Source of the DNA: Rhinopomastus cyanomelas
Taxonomy: Eukaryota > Chordata > Aves > Bucerotiformes > Rhinopomastidae
Direction: 5' to 3'
DNA: 64,000 nt
NCBI GenBank assembly: GCA_013400115.1
Contig: VXBP01004182.1
Coordinates: 466,632-530,631 of the forward strand
Below are positions 33,825 through 45,969 of this stretch, piece after piece. The notes below the pieces were generated by a model. That model was not told where the DNA came from, did no database searches, and was given only the letters and a program-made list of their open reading frames with translations. Position 1 is the first letter of the stretch, and every line of letters begins with the position of its first letter. A program made the position numbers and the translations under genes.

Positions 33825-35960
33825 TAGAATCATAGAATCACTATGGACTGGAAGGGACCTCGGAAGATCATCTAGTCCAATCCCCCTGACACAGCAGGAT
33901 CACCTAGACCAAGTCTCACAGGAACACATTCAGGCGAGCCTTGAACATCTCCATTGATGGAGACTCCGCAACCCCCCTGGGCAGCCTGTTCCAGTGCTCC
34001 ATCACCCTCACTGTGAAGAAGTTCCTTCTCAGGTTGATGTGGAACCTTCTATGTTCCAGCTTACAACCATTGCCCCTTGTCCTATCACTACATGACACTA
34101 AGAATAGCCCAGCTCCATCCTCCTGACACCCACCCCTCAAATATTTGTAGACATTAATGAGAACACCCCTCAGTCTCCTCTTCTCCAAGCTCCCTCAGCC
34201 TCTCCTCATAAGGGAAGTGCTCCACCTACTTAATCATCTTTGTTGCCCTTCGCTGGACCCTCTCCAGCAGCTCCACATCCCTCTTGAAATGAGGAGCCCA
34301 GAACTGGACACAATACTCCAGATGTGGTCTCACCAGGTCGGGGTAGAGGGGAACAAGAACCTATCTTGATCTGCTAACCACCCCTCTTCTGATCCACCCC
34401 AGGATGCTGTTGGCCCTTTTGGCCACAAGAGCACATTGCTGGCTCATAGTCNNNNNNNNNNNNNNNNNNNNNNNNNNNNNNNNNNNNNNNNNNNNNNNNN
34501 NNNNNNNNNNNNNNNNNNNNNNNNNNNNNNNNNNNNNNNNNNNNNNNNNNNNNNNNNNNNNNNNNNNNNNNNNNNNNNNNNNNNNNNNNNNNNNNNNNNN
34601 NNNNNNNNNNNNNNNNNNNNNNNNNNNNNNNNNNNNNNNNNNNNNNNNNNNNNNNNNNNNNNNNNNNNNNNNNNNNNNNNNNNNNNNNNNNNNNNNNNNN
34701 NNNNNNNNNNNNNNNNNNNNNNNNNNNNNNNNNNNNNNNNNNNNNNNNNNNNNNNNNTTCCAGTCCCTAGGCACCTCTCCTGTTCCCCAGGACCTACCAA
34801 AGATGACGGAGAGTGGCTTAGCAATGACTTCTGCCATCTCCCTTGGTACACATGGGTGCATCCCACCTGGGCCCATGGATTTGTGCACATCCAGTTTGCT
34901 CAACTTATCCTTAACCCAGTCATCATCAACCAAGGCAGGCTCGTCTCTTGCTTCAACTTCCTCTGGAGTCACAGCAGTCTGGAGCTTAGTATCAAGACTG
35001 CCCCCAGAAGTATAGACAGAAGCAAAGAAAGTGTTGAGTATCTCTGCCTTCTCTGTATCCCCTGTCTCCAGGGCACCCATCCCATTCAGCAGGGGTCCTA
35101 CATTGCCTCTAGTTTTAGTTTTACCTGCTATATATTTGAAAAAGCCCTTTTGGTTGCCCTTGACCTCTCTTGCAAGGTTTAATTCCAAGGAGGCCTTGGC
35201 CTTTCTAGTTGCATCCCTACATTCTCTCACCAGAGCCTTATAATCACCCAAAGTGGCCACCCCTTCCTCCCATGACCTATAAGCTTTCTTCTTCTTCTTC
35301 AGTTTGCCCAGCAGTTCCCTGGTTAACCACGCAGGTCTTTTGGCTTATTGACTTATTCCTTATTGGGATACTCATTTCTTGTTCTGCAAGAAAGTGGTCT
35401 TTGAATGTTAATCAGCTATCCTGAGCTCCCTTGCCTGCCAGTACCCCATCCCAGGGGATTTCCCCTAGCAATTGCTTGAAAAGGCCAAAGTTGGCCCTCC
35501 TGAAGTCCAGGGTTGTGGTTCTGCTAGCTATTCTGTTCTTACCACATGAGANGCCGTACATGACCACATTCCAGTCATGCGAGCTGTCCCACCAGGTCTC
35601 CGTAATCGCTACCAAATCATAATTGCCTGACTGGACACAGATTTCTAACTCCTTCTGCTTATTCCCCATGCTGCGTGCATTGGTGTACAGGCATTTCAGG
35701 AAGTGAGCTGAGCACTCTGAATTCACCCTAGGACAGCAAGAGCGCACCTGTTCTTCCTTAAGATCAGAGCTCTGCCCCACTGGTGCTCACCCATCAACTA
35801 TCCCACCCCCCTCGAATCTAGTTTAAAGTCCTCTGAATGACCCCTGCTAGCTCCTGCCCCAGAGCCCTTTTTCCCCTCTGAGTTAAACCCATCCCTGTTT
35901 TATCAGCAAGGCCTCCAGTCACAGTGGGAAAAGAACAAGGGCCCCCAATTACAATCCATT
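33825..35960 (-). mobile_element. Long CR1 LINE copy with broken ORF2, interrupted by an assembly gap
   Basis: The longest CR1 in the window, read on the minus strand. From its 5' side it shows the start of the endonuclease domain (YTNARSMGNKQKELE, ITETWWDSSHDWN; about 35560-35700). Next come a segment just before the reverse transcriptase (RTTTLDFRRANFGLFKQL), then the reverse-transcriptase approach (GFFKYIAGKTKTRGNVGPLL), gap bases, the C-terminal segment (NSILGWIRRG) and the 3' tail near 33830. Most of the endonuclease appears deleted at an N (35552) and there are frame breaks, so the copy is dead. Head sequence fades out at about 35960. Confidence 0.9.
34452..34757. other. Assembly gap, 306 N
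   Basis: Unresolved bases within the reverse-transcriptase part of the long CR1. The gap length in the sequence may not be the true length. Confidence 0.99.
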
Positions 35961-36760
35961 CTCTGGATCACATAGATTTTAAAAGGCAGGGAATATCTAG
36001 AATCCTTCTGACTCATGGATGTAGTTTGCTTAAGCCAAATGGGTGAGAATGAATGTTTTCCCTCATCACCTCTGATTTTCTGATTGTATCAGAGCAGCTC
36101 TTTGATACTCTGCTCATGTTTGAGATAAATACAACTCAACCAGTTTATGCAGCACTTTGAAACCTCAGGAAACACATAATTCAGTAACTCTGTTTTATTC
36201 CATTATTAGTGTAGACTACTGGTTGCCTGTCTACAATCAGGAATCTTCAGGTTTTCAACTTGGCTGAAAGTTCCTAAACTATAAATACTATGTAGGAAGA
36301 GAGGTTAATCGGGGCTTTTGCGCACTCTCTGCATTCTGCTTTAACAGTGATGAATGCAGTCTCTGGAGAGAGGTGTACAGTGCAGGTATTTCAGGGTATA
36401 TTTAAAATGCCTGGGGTTCTCCCTGGCAGATTACCCTTGCTAGCTTACGTGCAGACTGCATATTTAAAAGAAAGAAGTGCTTACTACAGAAGAAGGCTCC
36501 ACTATAGTTAGCCATTACTGTCAGTTTCTAGACTGGCATGATTAGTTAAGGAAGTCTGCAAGCTTCAACTTCCACAGAGACAGCAGCACTGAAGAGTGGG
36601 AAGCAATTAGCTCTAGCTGGCACTACCATCCATTGTCCCAGTATTGGCAGAGAGAGACAGGATTGATAATTCTTCGTAAGAGCGCTGCCTGTTACAGCCA
36701 TTTGAAACACTTTGCAGGCTGCTCAACCTAAATGGCAAATGAAATACAGAAGTACCAGTC

Positions 36761-36916
36761 ATAGAATCACAGAATCATTCAGGTTGGAAAAGACCCCTGG
36801 GATCATCAAGTCCAACCATCAACCCTAGTCTACAAGTTCACCCCTAAAACAGATCCCCCAACACCACATCTAAGCATTTTTTAAACTCGTCCAGGGATGG
36901 GGACTCAACCACCAGT
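36761..36916 (-). mobile_element. CR1 fragment, variant subfamily
   Basis: CATAGAATCACAGAATCATTC through GATGGGGACTCAACCACC. Close to the copy at 26863. Confidence 0.9.
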
Positions 36917-37696
36917 CAGCTTTCTGTGAGGAAAAAAAAGTCCAGCATGAAAGGACTCCTTGGAGCATTCTACTAATACTCGGGGGCTTAGCAAATGCTG
37001 TTTGTTAATACAGTTTGCATTTGGGACTGTGGAAAATTGGAGAAAATGACAAATGCCCACTAATAGGAGGCTGAGCAGAAGATTGTGGTTAAAGAGGGCA
37101 CCGTGTGGGACAGCAGGGATGACTACTCTTCTGCTGCATATGCCAGCTCTGACTCAGAAGCTTGTCACTGCAGAAAACAGACATGTTTTTATAATCCCTT
37201 GTGCAAGTAAACTGCCTTCTGCCTTTAGAAGATTCCAACACTGAGTCTTAGTGTGTTATCGACATGCTACCCTCAAGTTCAGCTAAAAGAAAGCAAGTTG
37301 CTAGCAATGTGAAATCTAACATGCTTGTTTCTACATAATTTTTCTTCCTACTAACCAGAATAACTACCAGAAACAGGCACTGAAGGAAAAACAAAGAATT
37401 ATATAGACTGCCCAGAGAATGTTCATGATTTTTGAAATTTACATGCTTGACTTTTTTTTACAGTTGAAAATACTTCAAATTAATATGGAAGGCTGCAACA
37501 TAGCCCAAATAACACTTATAAAATATCAATTCCAACTTTATTGGTTATTAATAACTCCATTTGTTCACAATGTCTTTACAGTATAAAATATAAACAACAC
37601 ATAGTTTCATAGATAAATCCTACTGCCTCCCAGGTAGAGTGCTGTAGACATAGAACACATGCAAGAACTTTCTCATTTACTTGCAATTTTCCAACA

Positions 37697-37763
37697 AAGT
37701 AATTGGACTGGATGATCTTTTGAGGTCCCTTCCAATCCCTAATGTTCTGGGATTCTGTGATTC
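37697..37763 (+). mobile_element. CR1 tail fragment, very short
   Basis: TTGGACTGGATGATCTTTTG through TTCTGGGATTCTGTG. Confidence 0.9.
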
Positions 37764-38787
37764 GAGACAGAAAGTCTCCATTCCTTGTTCACTGTCTCTA
37801 ATAGCTAGATTATCTCCCAGTTCTTTTCCAGCTTCTCTGACTTGTCTGCCAGCATCTTGTTTGGAGATATCTTCCAATTTCTCCTCTACTGTGCTATGGG
37901 GTTCCACAGAAATTAGTTGCCAACCATTGTCTCTTCAATCCCATCTGCTAAGAGATCCAGCTTGCATCTCTAGGCACTTTTTTCACAGGTCTCTTCCCCT
38001 CGCTCTCTGTCCTCTGAGCAAGTAGTTCACTGAGTTAGTACCGCTATGGTTATTTAAACATCGGTTCCAGTTCAGAATGGATGGATACCTTCACATTGTG
38101 GCAATATGAATTTCTCACGAATCATCTTGACGTGATCTGTGAATCAACCTTTCCTAGCAGCCATCCTCCTAGCCACATACTTTTCTAAGGTCTAGCCATC
38201 TCCCCTTGAGTAATGTCCCTCCCCCATTGCTTGAGAAAGACAATTAAAAAATTGCACTCACGTGGATTGAAAATGTTGTTTTAAAGATAACTCTGCTGGT
38301 CTCTCATGTTCACTAGACAACCTCCTTTTTTCCCCTCAGAATAAACAAATAGCCACATTTAGGATTTTTGCATAAATCCACTTTTGTGAAAGTATGTTTG
38401 CTTAGGAAACAGCATACATGGGAACTACCAAGGAGTAACTCCTGTAGGTACAGAGCGGTAATGTTGTTCTGAAGGCAGCTACGTAAGCTCACTGAAATGA
38501 CACTAAAGAGCTCAGGGGGAAAAACCAGTCACTTCTTTTTCTAACTGGAAAAAACAAGAAAGTAATTAAAATAGTCACGAAGAATCACATGAATTCTCTG
38601 TCACTAACATCAGGAAGTAAAAAAATCCATCTCTATTTCTTAAAATAATAATAAGATAAATATTAATAAGAATACAGCTCATATGCAAACTACAAAGAAG
38701 ATGAAACTCACTGTTTTCCTAATTACTTTATTTGTCATAAGAAAACACTTCCAAAAATTATTGAACAGAGTTGTTTTTATCAGTTGT

Positions 38788-38850
38788 GCTAGAGACTAGA
38801 TGATCTTCTGCGGTCCTTTCCAGTCCCTAATGTTCTGTGATTCTGTGAAA
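38788..38850 (+). mobile_element. CR1 tail fragment, very short
   Basis: GACTAGATGATCTTCTGCGG through TTCTGTGATTCTGTG. Confidence 0.9.
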
Positions 38851-39049
38851 CCATGAGCAATGTTTTCATGAGCACTTACGCTTGGAAGGAATACATAATT
38901 AATAATATGTACAATGTCTATCTAACAGATAATTGCCTACAAAAGGAAGAATTTTATCACACTAGGGAATCAAATGCAGGATAATTAGTCTAATAGTTTA
39001 AGTGTTGAGAGTGTTTTCTAGTTCTCCACCGGTGCTGCTCGTAAGTAGA

Positions 39050-39202
39050 GGACTGTGGAGCCTCTTTCTCTGGAGACATTTAAAACCTGCCTGGATGCGT
39101 TCCTGTGCAACTTGATCTAGGTGATCCTGCTGTGGCAGAGGGATTAGACTAGATGGTCTTTCAAGGTCCTTCCAATCCCTAGTGTTCTGTGATCCTGTGA
39201 AC
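39050..39202 (+). mobile_element. CR1 tail fragment
   Basis: TCTCTGGAGACATTTAAAACC through TTCTGTGATCCTGTG. Confidence 0.92.
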
Positions 39203-42200
39203 CTTTGTTTAGTGAAAAGCACATGGAGAAAAAAAATTACTTAAGGGATTAATTTATCCCAGAGATGTGATCTGGTCTCTGTTCACCAATACTGTTTGTG
39301 GGGATTCACGCTGCCTACCTGATGCTTTCTGTGCTGTGCAGAAATGATACAGAACTTTACAATCATTTTAATTGTAGCCATTACAGATAAAATTACAAAA
39401 TCAAGCCCAAATTACCATTCCAAGACATCCTCAACATTCCCAGCAGTCTACTCCTAAGGATTTTCTCCAGCATATATCATCAGCATGTTGTTGAAGCAGG
39501 AAGAACACAATTTTATACAAATAGGCCTTGGGCAGAAATCATACGAACGTGAAGTGTGTGGTAATAAAGATTAAAGAATATTCATTAGTAACTGAGCCTC
39601 AGAAGGTAATGAAGGCCTTTGAGCTGTGGTGCTGTACTTTTCTTCAAATAAAGTTGGCTCTGGCCTCCAGAAAGGTTTGCTTTCTATTATGCAGTACTTT
39701 AAATGTAGTCTGCATAAGCAAACAACGGGGAACAGGACTTCAAGCTTACCAAAGAAATTAAAGGCAGTTATTGACATTCATTAGGTGTCTCCACTGGCCC
39801 TCTCCCCACCTCAAGGAAAAATCACAACAGAATACATTAACCTCTGGCCTGCTGGAATTTTGTCCGGCAGAAGTCAGCCTCCCGATACTGAGAATTACCC
39901 ATGACCACACTGCTGTGTAACAGGAACTAATCCACAACATGGTGTTTTGCCAAGTCCAGCCAAGACTTATTATGGAACACAAATCTACCATGGGCCAAGC
40001 TGTCACAGTGTTAAGAGCTACAATCCTGAAGTTCTGGCACCAGTTGCCTAGCCAGGAGCCCCAGCACTCTGCTCCCAAAACCACTGGTACCTTGGACCAG
40101 AATCTCAAATAGGCAGCATGAGTAGCACCTGAGTTGCCAGTTACTGACACTACAACTACAACCTTCCTGGCATCCAAAGCATTTAATTCTCAAGCGATGC
40201 TGAAGCAGGGTATGCACTTAAACTTTGGCGTCTTTCAAAAGCATGACAAGAGGAAGGAGAGGTCATCTCAGCAGATAAACAGGTACATCTTAGACCTGTA
40301 GAGGAGGTCAACACTGAATCCCTCTCCGAGGCACCCCAGGAACTCCCTTCATCACCAGGCCAGAGGCTAGCTTGGAGAAATGCCTTTCATCACGCCTGCT
40401 GAAAGGCTGTTATTCTGAACAAACTAATCCACATTCATTGTGCCGGGGAAGTAAGGCATCAATTTGCACTGCAACAATTAAGGTATCTAGCTGGGAGTGA
40501 GGAAATTTGAATTTCAATCCGTGTTAGAAGACTGCTCTTCTATCTGATTACCATATAATATTAAAGTTCTGAGCAACCATTAAGAGTCGGAGCAGAAACT
40601 AAGTTCCCTAATAACCTACTCAAACCTATCCATTACCTGGATACCAACAGGACAGCGACCTGGCCATCCTGTGCTGCTGCATTTTTACCGCTATTGATAC
40701 TCAAGTTACCCGGTACTATTACAAACTATTTACAACTGCTGCCATTGTATCTATTATTAAAGCCACTCAAACACCCATCTCAGGCTCGTTTCTCTTTTTG
40801 GCCCCTTCAGAGGCATTTGTGGACCCTACTCCTGACTAATTACTATTGACAGGAAATGAGAAAAGAACATAGAAAAACTGTATGTTACTGCATTTCTTCT
40901 GTTTCTCGCCTATTGTGATTCTCATATGTCACTCTGGTCTTGCCAATTCTTTCCCTGTTCTTCTTTGTGGTCTTGGTCACCTTACCTTCTCCCCTGTTAC
41001 CCTTTGTTTTCCATTTCTCTTGCTCATACAAGTTCTTTTTCTTTTCTTCCCTCCTCTTTTTTTCCCTTCTCTCCTTTTTCAAAATTAAGGGATATGCTGC
41101 AGTCATTAAGTGATGCCACAGTCTTCCTCCTACTCAAAACACATGGGCCAGAAGAGCTGAGGAGGAAAACAAAGACAGAGTTGGAAAAGTCATAACAAGA
41201 AAGGTCTGTCATCAGAACAACTGTTTTCCAACATCTTTTTATTAGAATTCCAGGAGAAAGACTTCCAAGTGCAAATGATGCAAAAAAATTAAGCTATAGT
41301 GGCCTCTCTAGTTCATTCTCCTTCCTCGCACTGACAATCCTTGGCCACTTTGAAATCCTGCTTGATGAGATCTGGCAATATTTTCCACCACATTATGATT
41401 TCAACTATCAACCTGAATACCAGGTGGGCAGTTTTTAAAGGAATTCCAGTGCAACTGTTCCTGAATTCCATTGTTATCTCTTTCTAAAACAATCAAAAAC
41501 CCTGGATTCCAAGGTTGCTTTTACCTGGACTGCTGCTCCATGAATGGCCTAGACAAACAAGAAAACCAGGAAAAGTGAGCGAGCCATCAGAGTGAAATGG
41601 CTGCAGCCAGTGCCGAATGAGCTGGGATCTTTGGTGGGATAAAGATCAACATGACAAGCTTTCAGCTGTAGTGATCAGTCGATATGTTCCAGACCATCCC
41701 CACAGGAACAGAGGCATTTTTAAGTTGTAATTGAGATTAGCCTCTATACATCCAGACATTGGGGCCATGCCTGTGAACTCTGCTAAAAGGCTGGCTATGT
41801 AAACTATCCACCGCTCAGCTTCACATGACCAGTAATCTAATGACACCACAAAAATCTCATGATGTCTCTCTCTCTACACGTCCAGCTGCATCAGTGGAGT
41901 CATGCCAGAGTGCTTCAGCTGTGCTACCACAGGATTTGCCACCTAAGGTCCGAAGCACTGTGTAGATCCTCACTAAAGATCAGGATTACTCCCTCTCAGG
42001 GTATCCATGTCTCGTAAAACACTCAGCCTCGCAGCCTGAAAGGGCTCTTGCTCTAATCCAGCTCACTAGATTTGCAGTCACGTGCTCACAGAAAGCCCAT
42101 GCATGATGATACTGACTCCAGCATGCTTTGGTGGAAGCCCATGAAGATGGGCAAGATTGCTCGTCATGGATGGGAAAACCATATTGTGTTACTACTAAGT

Positions 42201-42480
42201 TAACCACAATAAAAACAAACACTTCTCTTTGATGTGGTGATCAAACAAAGCAAGCATGCTGTGTTCTTCTCCTGATTATTAGGTTGAAAGATTCTGTGTC
42301 TTCCTGGCACGTTTAATTCTGAGTCTTATTCATCACGTACATAAATAGCCAGCAACTGCATATAGTAGCGGAGGGCAGAGGGTAAGGTCAGGGAATTAAC
42401 TTGATGTTGAAGCACTTCCTATGGAGTCACCAAATCTGTCCTGGACACAGACTCCACGGGTTCATAGTGACTGCCATGAG

Positions 42481-42540
42481 ATCACAGAATCACAGAATAT
42501 TAAGGACTGGAAGGGACCTTGAAAGTCCAATCCCTCAGAT
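42481..42540 (-). mobile_element. CR1 tail fragment, very short
   Basis: ATCACAGAATCACAGAATATT through GTCCAATCCCTCAG. Confidence 0.88.
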
Positions 42541-42708
42541 GTACCTTCCTCACTGAAACCCCCGATGGGACAGGGCTTGGAGGGAAGCTTTGGCTCTACG
42601 GCCCCTTAAATCCAGGACATCAGGCACCAAGAGGTGGCAGCAAGTAATAGAGGATGAGATGACAAAAGTTGTGGTCAGTTCCTACTAAACTCTAAGACTT
42701 TGTTTGCA

Positions 42709-43400
42709 CAGAATCATACAATTGTTTCGATTAGAAAAGACCTTCAAGATCACCGAGTCCAACCATTACACAAAGATGATAAAGGGAGTGGTGGAACATC
42801 TCCCTGATAAGAAAAGGCTGAGGGAGTTGGATCTTTTTAGCTTGGAAAAAAAAGAGAGACTGAGAGAGTGACTTCCTTAATGTTGATAGATATGTGAAGG
42901 GTGGGTGTCAGGAGGATGGAGTCAGGCTCTGCTCAGGGGCATCTAATGATAGGACAAGGGGCAATGGATGTGAGCTGGAACACAGGAGGTTCCACATCAA
43001 TATGGGAATGAACTTCTTCATGATGAAGGTAACAGAGCACTGGAAGGGGCTGCCCAGGGGGGTTGTGGAGTCTCCTTCTCTGGAGATGTTTCAAACCTGC
43101 CTGGACATGTTCGCATGTGACTTGATCTAGGGGATCCTGCTGTGGCAGGGGGACTGGACTGGATGATCTCTTGATGTCCCTTCCAGTCCCTAATGTTCTG
43201 TGATTAGCTCAGCCCACCACTAAACCATGTCCCTAAGCATCATATCTACATGATTTTTCAGAGATTATGATTCAGCCCCCTCCCTGGGCAGCCTGTTCCA
43301 GTGCCCTACGACCTTTTCAATGAAGAAGTTTCTCCTAATGTCCAACCTAAATTTCCCCTGGCGCTCCCTGAGGCTCCCCCCATGCTATCGTTTGTTACTT
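42709..43400 (-). mobile_element. Older CR1 split by a younger CR1
   Basis: The minus-strand CR1 runs from CAGAATCATACAATTG to GAGTCCAACCATTA (42709-42767). It resumes at 43207 with GCTCAGCCCACCACTAAACC and continues through GGGCAGCCTGTTCCAGTG to about 43400. The intervening 42768-43206 is the plus-strand copy listed separately. Confidence 0.85.
42768..43206 (+). mobile_element. CR1 LINE 3' fragment nested in an older CR1
   Basis: CACAAAGATGATAAAGGGAG through TAATGTTCTGTGATTA. Translated it gives the usual CR1 C-terminal remnant (SNDRTRGNGCELEHRRFHIN). Inserted in opposite orientation to its host copy. Confidence 0.93.
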
Positions 43401-43489
43401 GTGAGAGGAGATCAACACCAAATTCTCTACAACCTCCTTATGTTTGCAAAGCGTTTTACATAAACATCAGAACAAGTCTAGCAGGGCCC

Positions 43490-44180
43490 AGCTCAGGCCG
43501 GCAGGAACCTGAAGCAGCACCTCCGGCATGTTGGGTGGCTGTGCCCTGGCCATCACGGAGCGGTCACCGCGGCGGTTCAGGTCAGCGCCCGGACACCCTC
43601 ACGCCGGGTCCTTTGGGCGCCGCTCCGCCCGGAACAGCGCCAGCACCGCTGCAGCCGCCCTTCCCCCCGGCAGGGACGGCCCGATCCCGCTCCGCGCTCC
43701 CGGGCGGTATTTTTAGCTGTTGACCCAGTTCCCTGGCTCTGCGCGGCTACCTGCGGCTCCCGCACAGCCCCGCACAGCGCGGCCGGGCCCTCTTGCGGGG
43801 CGGGCGGGCGGACGAACGACAGCTCCCGCCGATAAAAGCACCGCCCAGGGGCGGCCCGTCCCGCGGCTCAGCGCCAGGTGAGCGGAGCGGAGCGCGGGGC
43901 CCGCTGCAGGGCAGGTGCGGAGGGAGCACGGCTGGGGCGCGGAGCGGAGCCGAGGGGGAGGTGCGGACGGTGTCGGCAGTCAGCGCAGCCGTATCTCGGC
44001 GGCTCGGGGTGGTTTTCTCCGGGTTAACGCAGCTACAAGTGAAGGGGTGGCGCGCAAGTGCCGGTAAGTAAGGACTTTGGCTTCTTTTTGTCTAAAAAAG
44101 TGCTCGTTCCGCACCCCTGTCTTGTCCCGGTACTTGGGGCGAGGGCGGGCGGATAACGGGGCCGGGGAAATGGGTCAGTG
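43490..44180 (+). promoter_or_regulatory. CpG island promoter, probably of MTUS1
   Basis: About 700 GC-rich, CpG-dense bases with GC boxes (GGGGCGGGCGGGCGG, about 43797-43811) and a TATA-like GATAAAAG at 43831-43838. No coding exon follows in the window. The assignment to MTUS1 rests only on synteny: in human the neighbour of FGL1 on the side away from PCM1 is MTUS1, in the same relative orientation. Confidence 0.7.
43862..44063 (+). other. Probable untranslated first exon (MTUS1 by synteny)
   Basis: The start is placed about 30 bases after the TATA-like box. The end is a near-perfect donor, GCCG|GTAAGTA at 44064. An earlier donor, CAG|GTGAGC at 43878, would leave only about 16 nt of exon. 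No long conserved open frame is present, as expected for an untranslated exon. Confidence 0.4.
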
Positions 44181-44684
44181 CTGAGGGGCCTTTCTCTGGG
44201 CTGAGGAGCCGAAACTCGAGCGGGATGTTCGGGCTGTGCCTGGGTTTGTTGTTAACACTCAGAGAACTTGTGCAAAGCTGAGAAGCTGCTCCAGCCGGTG
44301 CGGTGGTGACCCGGAGCGTGCGGGGTGTCAGAGCCCGCCGAGCTTGCCCGGCCTCACTGGTGTCTTCAGCGCTCGCCCCTCTGCCTGCTGCTATTTATAC
44401 CGCTCAAGGTTGGCAAGGAGAGCCGCTGTTTGGAAACGACATCTTGTTTAAACCTGATACCATTGTTCCAAGGCCAAGGCAAGAACACAAATATTTAAAA
44501 TGAAACAACGTTTCGGCAAACACACCCCTCGGAACAGCCAGAGTTTCCCCTGCCACCCCGCGTTTTTCTACTTTATGACCAAAGCAGACAACCAAGCACT
44601 CCCTTTTCATTAGGGATCTGCAGGTTTTTGCTTCTGACTCAGCTCTGACGGGACTAAGGCTGGGCTTTGGTGGGTTTTTTGCTT

Positions 44685-44742
44685 CACAGAGTCACAGAAT
44701 CGCAGAACATTTGGAATTGGAAGGGACTTAGAAAGATCATAA
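44685..44742 (-). mobile_element. CR1 tail fragment, first of two side by side
   Basis: CACAGAGTCACAGAATCGC through GGGACTTAGAAAGATCAT. Lies about 620 bases after the CpG-island first exon. Confidence 0.85.
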
Positions 44743-44748
44743 GATCGT

Positions 44749-44884
44749 CATAGAATTACAGATTGTTAGGGACTGGAAGGGACCTTGAAAGATTATCCAG
44801 TCCAATCCCCCTGCCAGAGCAGGATCACCTAGACCAAGTCACACAGGAACATGGCCAGGTGGGTTTTAAATGTCTCCAGAGACC
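44749..44884 (-). mobile_element. CR1 tail fragment, second of two side by side
   Basis: CATAGAATTACAGATTGTTAG through GGGTTTTAAATGTCTCCAG, same strand as the preceding fragment. Confidence 0.9.
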
Positions 44885-45545
44885 TAGTTTGTTTGCCAGT
44901 TAGAGCCCCACTCTGGAGGGGTTTCTAAAAGCTGAAGTCGGTGCTGTGGCAGATGCAGGGCTATCACTTAGGGAGGTAAAATCAGTGGTTATTGGTTACT
45001 GCCTGTGAAATTGGTAGCAGTTTGAAAGTAGTTATAATGTAAAATATTTATTAATGCAAGTCAGGTGGTACTTAGATTATTGAACAGATAATGATTTTCT
45101 TCTAAAATAACTCGGTGCACAGTAACACTTTCCTCTCTCCAGTGAGGAGAAGCAAGCTTTCCATGTACTAAAACTTACCTTTTCTGTTCCCTAAAAATAT
45201 TTAACCTGCTTGATTTGTATCATTGACATTTCCAGAGTGGATGGTGATGACTGATATGGTAGAGTTCACCATTTGGATTACTAAATAAGTAAATGAAACA
45301 TATTGGTTTTTCCTTGTGATGTGTGTTGTGCTCCTGTGAACCTGTGGTGATGTGATGTAGCGGCTGGCTTGCTCGCCTGACTCCTCTGCAGCCATTGGGG
45401 CACTTCTCAGGCTCATTATCATGGGTGAGCAATAGGTTGCTTCTTGAGCTCTGCTCTTACAGAGTGTAATTATATATGTAGTTGCCAGGCTGTGTTTAAA
45501 ATCATACAGTCACTTAAATGATTGCAGAGTCCTGATTTCTGGCTG

Positions 45546-45969
45546 AGGTCAGTGGAGCATCTCCCTGATGAGGAAAAGCTGAGGGAGCTGGGCCACTTTA
45601 GCTTGGAAAAAAGGAGACTGAGGGGTGACCTCATTAATGCTGATAACTATATGAAGGATGGGTGTCAGGGAGATAGAGCCAGGCTTTGCTCAGTGTCATC
45701 TAATGATAGGACAAGGGGCAATGGGTGTCAGCTGGAGCAGAGGAGGTACCACATCAATGTGAGAAGGAACTTCTTCCCAGTGAGGGTGGCAGAGCCCTGG
45801 AAGGGGCTGCCCAAGGGGGGTTATGTAGTCTCCTTCTCTGGAGATGTTTAAAATCACCTGGACATGTTCCAGTGTGACTGAATTTGGGTGATCCTGCTGT
45901 GGTGGGGGGATTGGACTACATGATCTTTCGAGATCCCTTTCAATCCCTCACGTTCTGAGTTTCTGTGGC
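45546..45969 (+). mobile_element. CR1 LINE 3' fragment
   Basis: AGTGGAGCATCTCCCTGATG through CACGTTCTGAGTTTCTG. Contains the C-terminal remnant SNDRTRGNGCQLEQRRYHIN. Confidence 0.93.

Larger units (their letters stand above)
35961..43489. other. Intergenic region before the second CpG island
   Basis: Short CR1 fragments as listed. The part from about 39770 to 42240 is less AT-rich, lacks CR1 and is not explained. The open frames here show no family I can name. Confidence 0.5.

Noticed and set aside
34361..35260. Apparent 299-codon frame across the assembly gap
   Set aside because: The continuity is created by N codons. The readable parts are CR1 reverse transcriptase.
39758..40177. 139-codon minus-strand open frame
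   Set aside because: No family recognised, composition is Trp/Val/Cys-odd, and there are no splice or promoter signals. Probably chance.
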